Below, in pieces: positions 35,356-44,472 of a DNA stretch of 64,000 bases. Made by a program: the position numbers and the translations under genes. Numbering within the stretch: position 1 is the first letter of the stretch; each line of letters opens with the position of its first letter. The notes under the pieces are model-generated. The model saw only the letters and a program-made list of their open reading frames with translations. It did no database searches and was not told the DNA's origin. The stretch is from Bremerella sp. P1 (GTDB taxonomy: Bacteria > Planctomycetota > Planctomycetia > Pirellulales > Pirellulaceae). The stretch is taken from assembly GCF_028748185.1 (NCBI RefSeq), contig NZ_CP118164.1, forward strand, positions 6,349,814 through 6,413,813, read 5' to 3'.

Positions 35356-36753
35356 ATGGAATCCAAATCCCTGATTGCCCAACAGCTTTTGTCTGATCCC
35401 CGTGTCGCCCAGGCAACGGAACTTCTTACCGCCGCGTTGGCAGAACATTCTGCCAAGCTGTCTGCCCGCGGTCCCATCCCGGAACTCACCGAGCCTTACC
35501 AGAAGTGGCTAGACGTATTCGCTCAGCTGCGCGGCAACGCGCTGTTCTTTCCATACCTCGGAAGTGGAGCAGGGCAGGGGGCGCTTGTCGAACTAGCGGA
35601 TGGAAGCGTCAAATACGACATGATTACCGGTATTGGCGTCCACGCGATGGGACATGCCAACACGGATCTTCTGCCAGAACTCATTCCTGCGGTGCTCTCG
35701 GATACGGTCATGCAGGGAAATCTCCAACAGAACACCGAATCACTACTGCTGAGCAAACAACTGGTCACTCTCGCCAATCAACACGGGGCTTCGCTAAATC
35801 ATTGCTTCTTATCCAGCAGTGGAGCCATGGCCAATGAAAACGCAATCAAAGTTCTGTTCCAACACAAAGTCGGATCAAGCCGCATTTTGGCATTCCAAAA
35901 CGCGTTTGCTGGTCGGACGCACCTGACTGGCCAAGTTACCGATCGCCCTAAGAACCGGGTCGGTCAGCCTCTGACGGTACCGGTCGACTACGTTCCCTTT
36001 TTTGATGCCAGTCGTCCCGAGGAGAGCACCCAGGAGACACTGCAAATCGTTGAAAGGTATCTCCAACGTTATCCGGATGCGCACTGCGGCTTCATCATGG
36101 AACTCGTGCAAGGAGAAGGGGGCTACTATAGCGCGCCACGCGAGTACTTTGTTTCGCTCTGCGAACTGCTCAAGAGACACAAGGTTCCCGTCTTCTTCGA
36201 CGAGATTCAAACGTTCGGCCGAACATACGCCCCGTTCGCGTTTCAGATGCTCGAACTCGATGAATTCGCCGACGTCGTCACGGTGGGCAAAATGTCTCAG
36301 ATATGTGCGACGTTCTTTCGCCAAGAGCTCAATCCGAAGCCAGGACTATTGAGTCAGACCTTCACCTCCTCCACGACTGCGATCGTTACTGCGCGCTGGA
36401 TCTTGCGGAAACTGGTTGAAGGCAATTTCTATGGTCCTCAGGGTCGCATTGCCGATATACACAGTAGGTTTGTGAGACGGTTCGAGGCAATTCATGCGAA
36501 AGCCCCAGACCGCATACAAGGCCCGTGGGGCATTGGCGGCATGATTGCTTTTACGCCGCTGGATGGCTCTGCCGACGCTGCGAAGAAAGTACTGCATGCC
36601 TTGTACGAAGCAGGCGTGATCGCGTTTGTCGCCGGAGCGGGACCAGCACGCGTACGGTTCCTGCCTCCATTTCTTTCGTTGACTGATGACGAAATTGAGA
36701 ACGTCTGTGACATCCTGGAAAGTGTCCTGCTGTCTCCGGAATTGAATTCCTAG
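35356..36753 (+). CDS. class III aminotransferase, probable succinylornithine transaminase
   Basis: A 465-residue PLP enzyme of the acetylornithine/4-aminobutyrate class. A strong AAGGAGG precedes the ATG. Motifs: SSSGAMANENAIK (cofactor phosphate binding), VPVFFDEIQTFGRT (PLP-binding Asp), and the PLP lysine in VVTVGKMSQ. The last motif differs from the usual KALGGG of AstC/ArgD and is closer in shape to the KxxQ of lysine 6-aminotransferases. Between the M20 gene and astA it most simply acts as AstC, moving the delta-amino group of succinylornithine to 2-oxoglutarate, but lysine as substrate is possible given the DUF1338 gene nearby. Confidence 0.85.
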   Translation: MESKSLIAQQLLSDPRVAQATELLTAALAEHSAKLSARGPIPELTEPYQKWLDVFAQLRGNALFFPYLGSGAGQGALVELADGSVKYDMITGIGVHAMGHANTDLLPELIPAVLSDTVMQGNLQQNTESLLLSKQLVTLANQHGASLNHCFLSSSGAMANENAIKVLFQHKVGSSRILAFQNAFAGRTHLTGQVTDRPKNRVGQPLTVPVDYVPFFDASRPEESTQETLQIVERYLQRYPDAHCGFIMELVQGEGGYYSAPREYFVSLCELLKRHKVPVFFDEIQTFGRTYAPFAFQMLELDEFADVVTVGKMSQICATFFRQELNPKPGLLSQTFTSSTTAIVTARWILRKLVEGNFYGPQGRIADIHSRFVRRFEAIHAKAPDRIQGPWGIGGMIAFTPLDGSADAAKKVLHALYEAGVIAFVAGAGPARVRFLPPFLSLTDDEIENVCDILESVLLSPELNS

Positions 36754-36782
36754 CAACCACCTACGTCCTCGAAGGAGTCGCT

Positions 36783-37808
36783 ATGCTCATTCGGCCTGTA
36801 GAACAACGCGATCTCGATCAACTGCATGACTTGGCTCAGCTGACCAAGTACGGGCTCACGACCCTTCCGAAAGATCGAGCGACCTTCGAGAAACGGGTGC
36901 GGCAAAGTCTGCGAGCATTCGAAGACTTGAACGACGCCGATCCGCAAGGACAGCTCTATTTGTTCGTTATGGAAGACACTGCTTCGCAAAAAGTGGTCGG
37001 TACGTGTGGCATTGTATCGAAGGTTGGTGGCTTCAAGCCTTTCTACGCGTTTCGCCTCGAGACCGAGATCCAGCAGTCGAAGACTCTCGGCAGCAAGCAC
37101 GAACACCGCGTTTTGCACCTGTTCAAGAACCATGACGGGCCGACGGAGATCGGCAGTCTTTTTCTGCATCCCGAGTATCGCGGCGGAGGAAATGGCCGCG
37201 TGTTATCGCTATCACGCTTTCTGTTCCTTGCCGAGTACCCGAAGCTATTCGAGCAGGAAGTTATTGCCGAAATGCGTGGCGTTGTCGATGAAGCGGGGCA
37301 CAGCCCGTTCTGGGAGGCGTTGGGCGTCCATTTCTTCGGCATCGACTTTCCCAATGCCGATATGCTGAGCCTCATCAATAAAGACTTTATTGAAGAACTA
37401 ATCCCTCGCCATCCTGTTTACCTCGACTTGCTTTCCCCTGAGGCCCAGGCTTCGGTGGCCGAGGTGCACCCCAATACCGTCCCGGCTCGGCGACTCTTAG
37501 AGGGTGAAGGTTTCGCATACCATGACATGGTCGACATCTTCGAAGCGGGCCCGGTACTTCAATGCTCACAAGCGAATATCCGCACCGTGAAGGAGAGTCG
37601 CGAACTGCCAGTTGTGTCCGTTGAATCCACGTTAGGAGAAGGCGCGCTACCGGCCATTGTCTCGGCGAAGGACAGCTTCTTCCGGGCCAGTGGTGGCAAG
37701 GTCGCCCAGACGCCTGACGGACTCGTACTCGAGTCGCAATTGGCAGAAGATTTGCAAGTCAGCGTTGGTCAGACGGTTCGCTTCGCTCCCCTGAAAGCAT
37801 CTTGTTGA
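36783..37808 (+). CDS. astA: arginine N-succinyltransferase
   Basis: A 341-residue enzyme, the usual family length, that joins succinyl-CoA to arginine in the first step of the AST pathway. Family motifs: MLIRPVEQRDLDQLHDLA at the start, GTCGIVSKVGGFKPFYAF, IGSLFLHPEYRGGGNGRVLSLSRFLF, and AEMRGVVDEAGHSPFWEALG. GAAGGAG precedes the ATG. It lies 29 bases after the aminotransferase gene and 24 before astD. No truncation or odd residue seen. Confidence 0.95.
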   Translation: MLIRPVEQRDLDQLHDLAQLTKYGLTTLPKDRATFEKRVRQSLRAFEDLNDADPQGQLYLFVMEDTASQKVVGTCGIVSKVGGFKPFYAFRLETEIQQSKTLGSKHEHRVLHLFKNHDGPTEIGSLFLHPEYRGGGNGRVLSLSRFLFLAEYPKLFEQEVIAEMRGVVDEAGHSPFWEALGVHFFGIDFPNADMLSLINKDFIEELIPRHPVYLDLLSPEAQASVAEVHPNTVPARRLLEGEGFAYHDMVDIFEAGPVLQCSQANIRTVKESRELPVVSVESTLGEGALPAIVSAKDSFFRASGGKVAQTPDGLVLESQLAEDLQVSVGQTVRFAPLKASC

Positions 37809-37832
37809 ACCGGCCCCAGGAGACCTCTCATC

Positions 37833-39263
37833 ATGAATTACATCGATGGAAACTGGCAACAAGGCTCCGGTGATCCCTTTGTCAGCGAGAACCCCGTCAC
37901 CGGCGAACAACTCTGGCAGGGAAATGCGGCCACGCTCGATGAAGTACGTCGCGCTTTCAATGCGGCGGCAGAATCGCAAGTAAGCTGGCGCAATCGATCC
38001 TGGGAAGAACGTGCCGAAGTGCTTCGTCGTTTTGCTGAACTTGCCGATAAGCATTCCAATTCGCTCGCGAAGGCGATCTCGAACGAAGTTGGCAAGGCGT
38101 TCTGGGATGCCACGACCGAAGCGAAAGCAGTTGCTGCCAAATGCGCGATTACGATTGAAGCGTATCAGCACCTTCGTGATGACACTCAAGTGAGTACGAA
38201 CACTCTCAAGGGGCGCGTCATTTACCGACCGCTTGGTGTCGTGGGAGTGATCGGTCCCTTTAATTTTCCTGCTCATATCGCCAACGGTCAGATCGTACCT
38301 GCACTGTTGGCTGGCAATAGTGTGGTTTTCAAACCGAGCGAGCTAACCCCACACGTCGCGCAGGTGATGGTCGAGCTATGGGAAAAGGCTGGCTTACCAT
38401 CAGGTGTTTTGAATCTTGTGCAAGGGGGCATCCCCACCAGTCAGGCTATCTTAGCCGAGCCGCATCTCCGAGGACTGTTCTTCACCGGTAGTCGCGCCAC
38501 GGGCATCAAACTACGGGAAGCCCTAACCACGCGTCTTGAGGTTCTGTTGGCCTTGGAACTAGGAGGCAACAATCCCCTCGTCGTCCACCAAGTGGAGAAC
38601 ATTGACGACGCCGTGGACAAAGTAGTCAAGTCCGCGTTTCTTACCTCAGGGCAGCGCTGCACCTGTGCGCGAAGGCTCATCGTTACTGGTGACGCACGGC
38701 CGTTGTTAGACCGACTCGCTGAAAAGACGCGTGAGGTGACCGTCGGACCTCCGAGTGATCAACCCGAACCATTCATGGGATCCTTGATCCATGCGAATGC
38801 TGTTGAGGATGTCATCAAGTTTCAAGCCGAGTTGACAAATCATGGAGCGGTTCCACTTATTCCAGCGGAGCGGATGTCACTCGGACCCGCTTTCGTCAGC
38901 CCGGGGATCGTGGACGTCACGGCCTGTGCAGCGCGACGGGATGAAGAAGTGTTTGGACCACTTTTACAAGTCATACGGGTCCCTGACCTGGATGCGGCGA
39001 TTCGTGAGGCGAACGATACCCAGTATGGGCTCGCTGCCGGGATCTTGTGCGGTGAGCGGGCGGACTTCGATCGATTCCGCAATCAGGTAACCGCCGGATT
39101 AATTAACTGGAATTTACCCACAACCGGCGCAAGCGGACGACTCCCCTTTGGGGGAATCGGGCAGAGTGGCAACTATCGCCCGGCTGGCTATCACGCAATT
39201 AACTTTTGCCATACTCCGATTGCTGAGGTCGAGGCTGTCCAGGAAGGAGCCGAGACAAAGTGA
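37833..39263 (+). CDS. astD: N-succinylglutamate 5-semialdehyde dehydrogenase
   Basis: A 476-residue NAD(P)-dependent aldehyde dehydrogenase. Motifs: VIGPFNFPAHIANG (N-terminal Asn), FTGSRATGIKLRE, LELGGNNPLVV (general-base Glu), and the catalytic Cys in SGQRCTCARRL. It oxidises succinylglutamate semialdehyde to succinylglutamate. The similarity pattern and operon place support AstD rather than a general ALDH. The stop codon overlaps the GTG of astB (GTGA). Confidence 0.95.
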   Translation: MNYIDGNWQQGSGDPFVSENPVTGEQLWQGNAATLDEVRRAFNAAAESQVSWRNRSWEERAEVLRRFAELADKHSNSLAKAISNEVGKAFWDATTEAKAVAAKCAITIEAYQHLRDDTQVSTNTLKGRVIYRPLGVVGVIGPFNFPAHIANGQIVPALLAGNSVVFKPSELTPHVAQVMVELWEKAGLPSGVLNLVQGGIPTSQAILAEPHLRGLFFTGSRATGIKLREALTTRLEVLLALELGGNNPLVVHQVENIDDAVDKVVKSAFLTSGQRCTCARRLIVTGDARPLLDRLAEKTREVTVGPPSDQPEPFMGSLIHANAVEDVIKFQAELTNHGAVPLIPAERMSLGPAFVSPGIVDVTACAARRDEEVFGPLLQVIRVPDLDAAIREANDTQYGLAAGILCGERADFDRFRNQVTAGLINWNLPTTGASGRLPFGGIGQSGNYRPAGYHAINFCHTPIAEVEAVQEGAETK

Positions 39264-40564
39264 CCACCTACGAAGTGAATTTTGATGGGCTCATTGGGCC
39301 GACGCATCACTACGGTGGGCTTTCCCACGGAAATCTGGCATCGGTCGGGCATCGACATGCTATTTCCTCACCACGTAGTGCAGCACTTCAGGGGCTAGCG
39401 AAAATGATGCGTGTGGCCGACTTGGGGATCCCACAAGCATTTCTTCCCCCACAACGTCGCCCCGATCTCGCGTTTCTGGAAGTACAAGGATTCTCGGGTT
39501 CGCCGGCCGAGCGGATTTCTGCAACTGGGCAGCAGCGACCGGACCTGCTCAGCATTGCTTACAGTGCTTCAGCCATGTGGACGGCCAATGCAGCAACCGT
39601 TTCTCCCAGCAGCGATTGTGAAGATGGCCGGGTTCACTTCACGCCAGCCAACTTGCAGACGATGCCGCATCGAGCGTTGGAAGCACGGCAGACAACCAAG
39701 ACACTTAGAACGATCTTTCACGACAAAAATCATTTTGTCGTTCACGAACCGGTGACTGCGGGGGTCGAAACAAGCGACGAAGGGGCCGCCAATCATACCA
39801 GGCTTTGCCGCAGCTACGGCGGTCCCGGGGTCGAGATATTTGTTTATGGTCGCGAGCAAGACGATCACCACCAAACCCAGCGATTTCCGGTCCGTCAAAC
39901 GCGAGCGGCATCAGAAGCGATCGCCACTTCGCACATGCTCAATCCCCAACGTTGCGTCTTCGCGCGGCAACATCCAGACGCGATCGACGCTGGCGTGTTT
40001 CATAACGACGTGATCTCCGTCGGAAATCAATCGTTTCATCTCGTTCATGAGTTCGCGTTTGCCGATCAAGATCGCGTTTTAGCTGAGATTTCGGACACTT
40101 TTGGACCTGGGCTACAGCAAATTGTGGTGACCGATCAGGAACTATCTTTGCCCGATGCTGTTCAAAGCTATTTCTTCAACAGTCAACTCATCACCACTGG
40201 TTCCAATCAGATGCTGTTGCTCTGCCCCATTGAATGTTCGGAGAACGCAGCCGCGAATCGATTAGTCGCCAGCCTGCTGAAAGCTGACAACCCAATCTAC
40301 GATTGCCAATTCGTCGATCTTCGCGAAAGTATGCAGAATGGTGGAGGCCCCGCCTGCTTGCGTCTGCGGGTCGTTCTCACCGAAGAAGAGCGGGCGGTAT
40401 TGCCCCCTTCGGTGTTCATTACCCAGAGGCAATACCGCCAGCTATGTGATTGGGTGAAGCGGCACTATCGCTCACAGCTTACCGTGGACGACCTTGCCGA
40501 TCCACGCTTGATCGACGAAGTCGCCATCGCCATGCAGGAACTCGACGAGATGCTTGGCTTCTAA
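39260..40564 (+). CDS. astB: N-succinylarginine dihydrolase
   Basis: A 434-residue enzyme that hydrolyses succinylarginine to succinylornithine, CO2 and two ammonium. Typical start EVNFDGLIGPTHHYGGLSHGN, then SPRSAALQGLAKMM, FLPPQRRPD, TPANLQTMPHRALEA, FHNDVISVGNQSFHLVHE (catalytic His region) and MQNGGGPACLRLRVVLTEEE with the likely nucleophilic Cys. GTG start coupled to astD. It ends in a four-base tail-to-tail overlap with the amidase gene. Confidence 0.96.
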   Translation: MTTYEVNFDGLIGPTHHYGGLSHGNLASVGHRHAISSPRSAALQGLAKMMRVADLGIPQAFLPPQRRPDLAFLEVQGFSGSPAERISATGQQRPDLLSIAYSASAMWTANAATVSPSSDCEDGRVHFTPANLQTMPHRALEARQTTKTLRTIFHDKNHFVVHEPVTAGVETSDEGAANHTRLCRSYGGPGVEIFVYGREQDDHHQTQRFPVRQTRAASEAIATSHMLNPQRCVFARQHPDAIDAGVFHNDVISVGNQSFHLVHEFAFADQDRVLAEISDTFGPGLQQIVVTDQELSLPDAVQSYFFNSQLITTGSNQMLLLCPIECSENAAANRLVASLLKADNPIYDCQFVDLRESMQNGGGPACLRLRVVLTEEERAVLPPSVFITQRQYRQLCDWVKRHYRSQLTVDDLADPRLIDEVAIAMQELDEMLGF

Positions 40565-41973
40565 CCAAGCATTTCTGGCCGAATGGACGTAAGGGGACGA
40601 GCCTGCTGATAGTAGTGAGCAGCCTGAAGCACCAACGCGTCCGCATGTCTGGGGCCGACAATCTGCAAGCCAATCGGTAGACCGCTTGAGGTAAAGCCAC
40701 AAGGTACCGAAATGGCGGGTTGCCCCGTCATATTGAACGGATACGTGAACGGGGTCCATGTTGGCCATCGATCGTGCGGCCAATCCTTCGGAACCTCCAG
40801 CCCAGCATCAAAAGCCGGTATCGGCAGCGTAGGCGTGAGAAGCAAGTCGTACTTCTGATGAAAGAGACTCATCTTCTCGGTAATATCGGCTCGCTCGTTC
40901 GAAGCTTCCATAAACTCCAACAATGACAACTTGCTGGCCCACTCAGCAACTTTGATCAGATTGGGATCCATCTTGGCCCGATCGTCCGGGCCGATATCCC
41001 GAAGCGCGTTCGCGGCACCACCATAAAAGAGACGATTGAACGACTCGAGTGGATCTGAGAAGCCTGGATCACACGTTTCGATAACTGCGCCCCCTTCTTC
41101 AAACGCATCTGCGGTCGCCACGACTGCCGCATGTACCTCTGGTTCGACGTCGACGTAACCGAGCGCCGGGCTCAGCGCGATGCGGACCCCACTCAGGTCA
41201 ACATGTTCTAAAACATCACGGAAGGATATTGGACAGTTGGGCAAAGTCACGTCCCGAGGATCAGGTTCTGCCAAGACATCCAGCAAGAGCGCCGTATCCG
41301 CCACCGTCCATGTCATGGGACCAACATGAGCGAGTGGGTAGAACGCGCTCGGAGGCCACATCGGGCATAATCCGTGGGTTGGCTTGTGCCCTACAACTCC
41401 GCAGAAACCTGCTGGAATGCGTATCGAACCACCTGCATCGGTTCCCAGCGCTAGTGGTCCCATGCCTAGTGGAACCGCAGCACCGCTACCGCCGCTCGAC
41501 CCGCCGGAAACCTTGGTGGGGTCCCACGGATTGGACGTAACGCCATCCAGCGGATTGTCGGTGACCCCTTTCCAACCAAATTCCGGCGTTGTCGTTCTTC
41601 CCAGCGGAACAAAACCATTACGCCGCAGCGCTGCAATCGCTGGAGCATCGACCTGCAGTGGTTCTTCCGATGTAAGAGTTGATCCTTTTCGATTAGGCCA
41701 ACCCTTGGTCATGAAAATATCTTTCACCGCGACCGGTACGCCATCGATAGGCCCCAGAGGCGTCCCTACTCGCCAACGCTCGGTGGAACGCTGGGCCGCT
41801 TCCATCGTGAGTTCTTCATTGAGAATGTTGTAGGCGTTCACCTTGTCGTTGTACTTGTGGATTCGGTCTAGGCACGCCTTCGTCGCTTCTATTGGCGTGA
41901 ATTCGCCGGTCGCGAAACCAGCGGTCATTTCTCCTGCAGTCATATCCGCGATATGGGTCGCCTGGTGAGACAT
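40561..41973 (-). CDS. amidase signature family enzyme
   Basis: A 470-residue amidase with the Ser-cis-Ser-Lys triad: Lys in DGVPVAVKDIF, and the serines in the Gly/Ser signature VSGGSSGGSGAAVPLG and GTDAGGSIRIPAGFCG. It resembles GatA-like and general acylamidases, but no gatB or gatC is near, so a catabolic amidase is more likely than a tRNA amidotransferase subunit. It follows the U32-like gene on the same strand with a 53-base gap. Together they flank the arginine operon and may release ammonium or an amino acid from an amide. Substrate unknown. Confidence 0.9.
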   Translation of the reverse strand: MSHQATHIADMTAGEMTAGFATGEFTPIEATKACLDRIHKYNDKVNAYNILNEELTMEAAQRSTERWRVGTPLGPIDGVPVAVKDIFMTKGWPNRKGSTLTSEEPLQVDAPAIAALRRNGFVPLGRTTTPEFGWKGVTDNPLDGVTSNPWDPTKVSGGSSGGSGAAVPLGMGPLALGTDAGGSIRIPAGFCGVVGHKPTHGLCPMWPPSAFYPLAHVGPMTWTVADTALLLDVLAEPDPRDVTLPNCPISFRDVLEHVDLSGVRIALSPALGYVDVEPEVHAAVVATADAFEEGGAVIETCDPGFSDPLESFNRLFYGGAANALRDIGPDDRAKMDPNLIKVAEWASKLSLLEFMEASNERADITEKMSLFHQKYDLLLTPTLPIPAFDAGLEVPKDWPHDRWPTWTPFTYPFNMTGQPAISVPCGFTSSGLPIGLQIVGPRHADALVLQAAHYYQQARPLTSIRPEMLG

Positions 41974-42026
41974 GTTCCGTTCCTTCCAGCTTCAAACTTC
42001 GTGTTATTCAAGTCGGGCACAGCGCA

Positions 42027-42971
42027 CTAGCGGGGAATGACCAAGTCTTCCCCTCCGGCTGGCGAAGCTTTCACCGGGGCTCCTTCGCGCTCGATGAGCT
42101 CCATCACGACCGCCGCATTGCGTACGCGTTCACGAATCTGCGTGTCGTGATACTCCGGGGAATTCCAGGGCGCGTAGATCTCTTCCTCAGATGGCCCCGG
42201 TTCAATCTTGAAGTAACAAGGCGAACATAATCGGGCGATCTCCGCGGCTTCATAGAACCGATTGAATCCGCCCATCGCGTTGACAAGGCACAAGTAGATA
42301 TCCATTGGAATACTGATCGAATTACGGATGCTCGAAAGCATCGGCAGTGTCAGGTCCGCCAGCGGATTGAAGCTGTTTGCTCCGAGTTTTTCTGCCAATT
42401 GAGCACCCGCCGGGTTGGCATGTCCAGCGAAGACCGACAACTTGAAGATCGTTTCCGCAGGAATCACACCTTTTTCACGGAGAACGCCGACGAGTGATAA
42501 CAATCCTTCATCCGGGACCAAAAAGCCGCGAAAACCGGCTTCTAAACAGCGATCGCAGTCCTTGAGCCAATGACGAATACTATCGACGCCACGCAGCCGC
42601 ATACCAGAAACGATGCCCTCGCGGGTCGAAATCTGTCGGCCGGTATCCCAACCCCGCCGAGGGCCTAGGGTCATGATCACTTCGATCTTTTTGTACTTGG
42701 CCAGAGCCGCAAATTCATTCAATTCGCTTTGCGTGAGATAAGTCGCCCCACCGACGGTCGCAATGATGCGATGAACCGGGACGTTGAGTTTTTCTGCCTC
42801 GGCAAGCATCGTTTCTAAGGCCGAGAGACGCTCGACACCAGCAATCTCGATACGAAAGTGTCCGCCATCAGGGAAAGAAAGTGCGGATGTGGGAAGCGAG
42901 TAATTGTCTCGCGTTGTTAATCCCTGTTCCTCAAGAGCCGCTTCCAGTTTCGCGTTATCGATTCCCGTCAA
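42027..42971 (-). CDS. TIM-barrel protein resembling U32-family peptidases
   Basis: A 314-residue soluble protein. Alternating strand/helix blocks suggest a TIM barrel: FRIEIAGVERLSALETML, VPVHRIIATVGG, IEVIMTLGPRRGWDTG, GFRGFLVPDEGLLSLVGVL, and GANSFNPLADLTLPMLSSI. The general pattern recalls U32-like peptidases/hydroxylases, but I cannot see a firm signature, so the assignment is tentative. It lies upstream of the amidase on the same strand and divergent from an aminotransferase gene, so a role in amino-acid or amide breakdown is possible. Confidence 0.6.
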   Translation of the reverse strand: MTGIDNAKLEAALEEQGLTTRDNYSLPTSALSFPDGGHFRIEIAGVERLSALETMLAEAEKLNVPVHRIIATVGGATYLTQSELNEFAALAKYKKIEVIMTLGPRRGWDTGRQISTREGIVSGMRLRGVDSIRHWLKDCDRCLEAGFRGFLVPDEGLLSLVGVLREKGVIPAETIFKLSVFAGHANPAGAQLAEKLGANSFNPLADLTLPMLSSIRNSISIPMDIYLCLVNAMGGFNRFYEAAEIARLCSPCYFKIEPGPSEEEIYAPWNSPEYHDTQIRERVRNAAVVMELIEREGAPVKASPAGGEDLVIPR

Positions 42972-43250
42972 TTGTGTGCTCCTGTGGCCTAAGAAAACGT
43001 AGTTGTGCGCACAGTCTGCAAAGCAACCATGCCGCCGGCGTTCTCGCTACGATCAAGTTTGATGTTGTAGAAATGTTTGCACGCATCCTATCGGTTCTTG
43101 CGTGATAGTCCAACCGCGAGCAACTTTTTATTTGCGAGTTCCTAATTAATCTTGAAATGACAAGCGCAAATCGATCAAGATGCGTTGGTCGCACCCCAAA
43201 CCACTCCCAGCGAAGTCAGTCGTTCAAACCTGCGAAGAGGATTTGGTTCC

Positions 43251-44471
43251 ATGTCGAGCGAAATGTCGGAGAAGCTAATTTCTGGTTTAAAGATTCCCAC
43301 CGCAGATGATGCGTTCGAATGGAGCCCCCCCCTTCGAGCGCTGCCTGTGCCTGGAATTCGCCGTATGGTGAATCTCGCCGCGACGATGGAAAACGTTATC
43401 CATCTTTCGATTGGTCAGCCTGACTTTCCCTGTCCCAAGCATATCGTCGACGCTTACATTCACGCCCTGCAGGAGGGCAAGACCGGCTATACGATGGATG
43501 CTGGTTTGCCAGAACTGTTGAAAGAGTTGGCCAGCTACTACAGTGCGCGTACTGGACGCGAGATCACCGAAGACAACATCCTGGTTACGACTGGGGCAAC
43601 GGAAGCGATGTATCTATCGATTAGCGTGACGGCAGCACCTGGTCGGCAGTTTCTGATTCCTGACCCTTGTTTTCCGCTGTACGCTCCATTGGTTCGCATG
43701 CATGGAGGGGAAGTTAAATCGATTCCGACACGCGCGGAACATGGACATCAACTTGACCCCCAAGAAGTGATCGATGCGATTGGTCCTCGCACGTTCGCAA
43801 TCATCTTGAACTCGCCCAGCAATCCCACCGGCACCGTTTACCCGCCGGAAACGATCGAAGCAATCGTCCAGGAAGCAGCGTATCAGGGTGTCAAAGTCAT
43901 CAGCGACGAGGTCTACGATCACCTGCTACTAGACGACCTCGAATACGCCAGTGTGCTAGGGCATGCGTCTGACCTGGACCACGTGATGATCGCCAGTAGT
44001 TTTTCCAAAACGTTCTCGATGGCCGGACTCCGAATCGGCTGGGTAATCTCCAGCCAGGGAACCATCAAGATGCTGCGGCGGTATCACATGTTCACGACGA
44101 CCGTTGCCAACACACCATCACAATGGGCAGGCATAGCTGCTCTGCGGGGTGGAAATGCGTGTATTGACGAGATGGTGAAAGAATACCGCCGTCGTCGCGA
44201 TCGTATCGTGCAACTCGTCAGCGAAGCGCCCCATATGACAGGCTATTGGCCGCAAGGTGGTTTCTTTATCTTCCCTTCGCTACCGCCACACACCAATGCC
44301 AGCAACGTCGCTCTACGAATGTTAGAAGAGATCGGTGTCTGCGTCGTGCCGGGTGAAGCGTTCGGCGAGAGTTGTACCAATTCACTTCGAATTAGTTACT
44401 CGACGTCGATCGAGAAGATAGAAGAAGCATTTGAACGGATGATTCCATGGCTGGCCAAGCAAGACTTATAG
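43251..44471 (+). CDS. class I/II PLP-dependent aminotransferase
   Basis: A 406-residue fold-type I aminotransferase (aspartate/aromatic group, subclass I-gamma-like). Motifs: SIGQPDFPCPKHI, TTGATEAMYLSI (cofactor binding), NSPSNPTGTVYPPE, ISDEVYDHLL (Asp and Tyr), the PLP Lys in SSFSKTFSMAGLRIGW, and the substrate-carboxylate Arg in LRISYSTS. ATG at 43251, with AGAGGA upstream, is preferred to the frame start at 43185. It is convergent with kptA, one base apart. The substrate cannot be read from sequence. Confidence 0.92.
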   Translation: MSSEMSEKLISGLKIPTADDAFEWSPPLRALPVPGIRRMVNLAATMENVIHLSIGQPDFPCPKHIVDAYIHALQEGKTGYTMDAGLPELLKELASYYSARTGREITEDNILVTTGATEAMYLSISVTAAPGRQFLIPDPCFPLYAPLVRMHGGEVKSIPTRAEHGHQLDPQEVIDAIGPRTFAIILNSPSNPTGTVYPPETIEAIVQEAAYQGVKVISDEVYDHLLLDDLEYASVLGHASDLDHVMIASSFSKTFSMAGLRIGWVISSQGTIKMLRRYHMFTTTVANTPSQWAGIAALRGGNACIDEMVKEYRRRRDRIVQLVSEAPHMTGYWPQGGFFIFPSLPPHTNASNVALRMLEEIGVCVVPGEAFGESCTNSLRISYSTSIEKIEEAFERMIPWLAKQDL

Positions 44472-44472
44472 C

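Noticed and set aside
40561-41973. Amidase as GatA of the tRNA amidotransferase
   Set aside because: No gatB or gatC nearby and the context is catabolic; the amidase signature alone does not show GatA.
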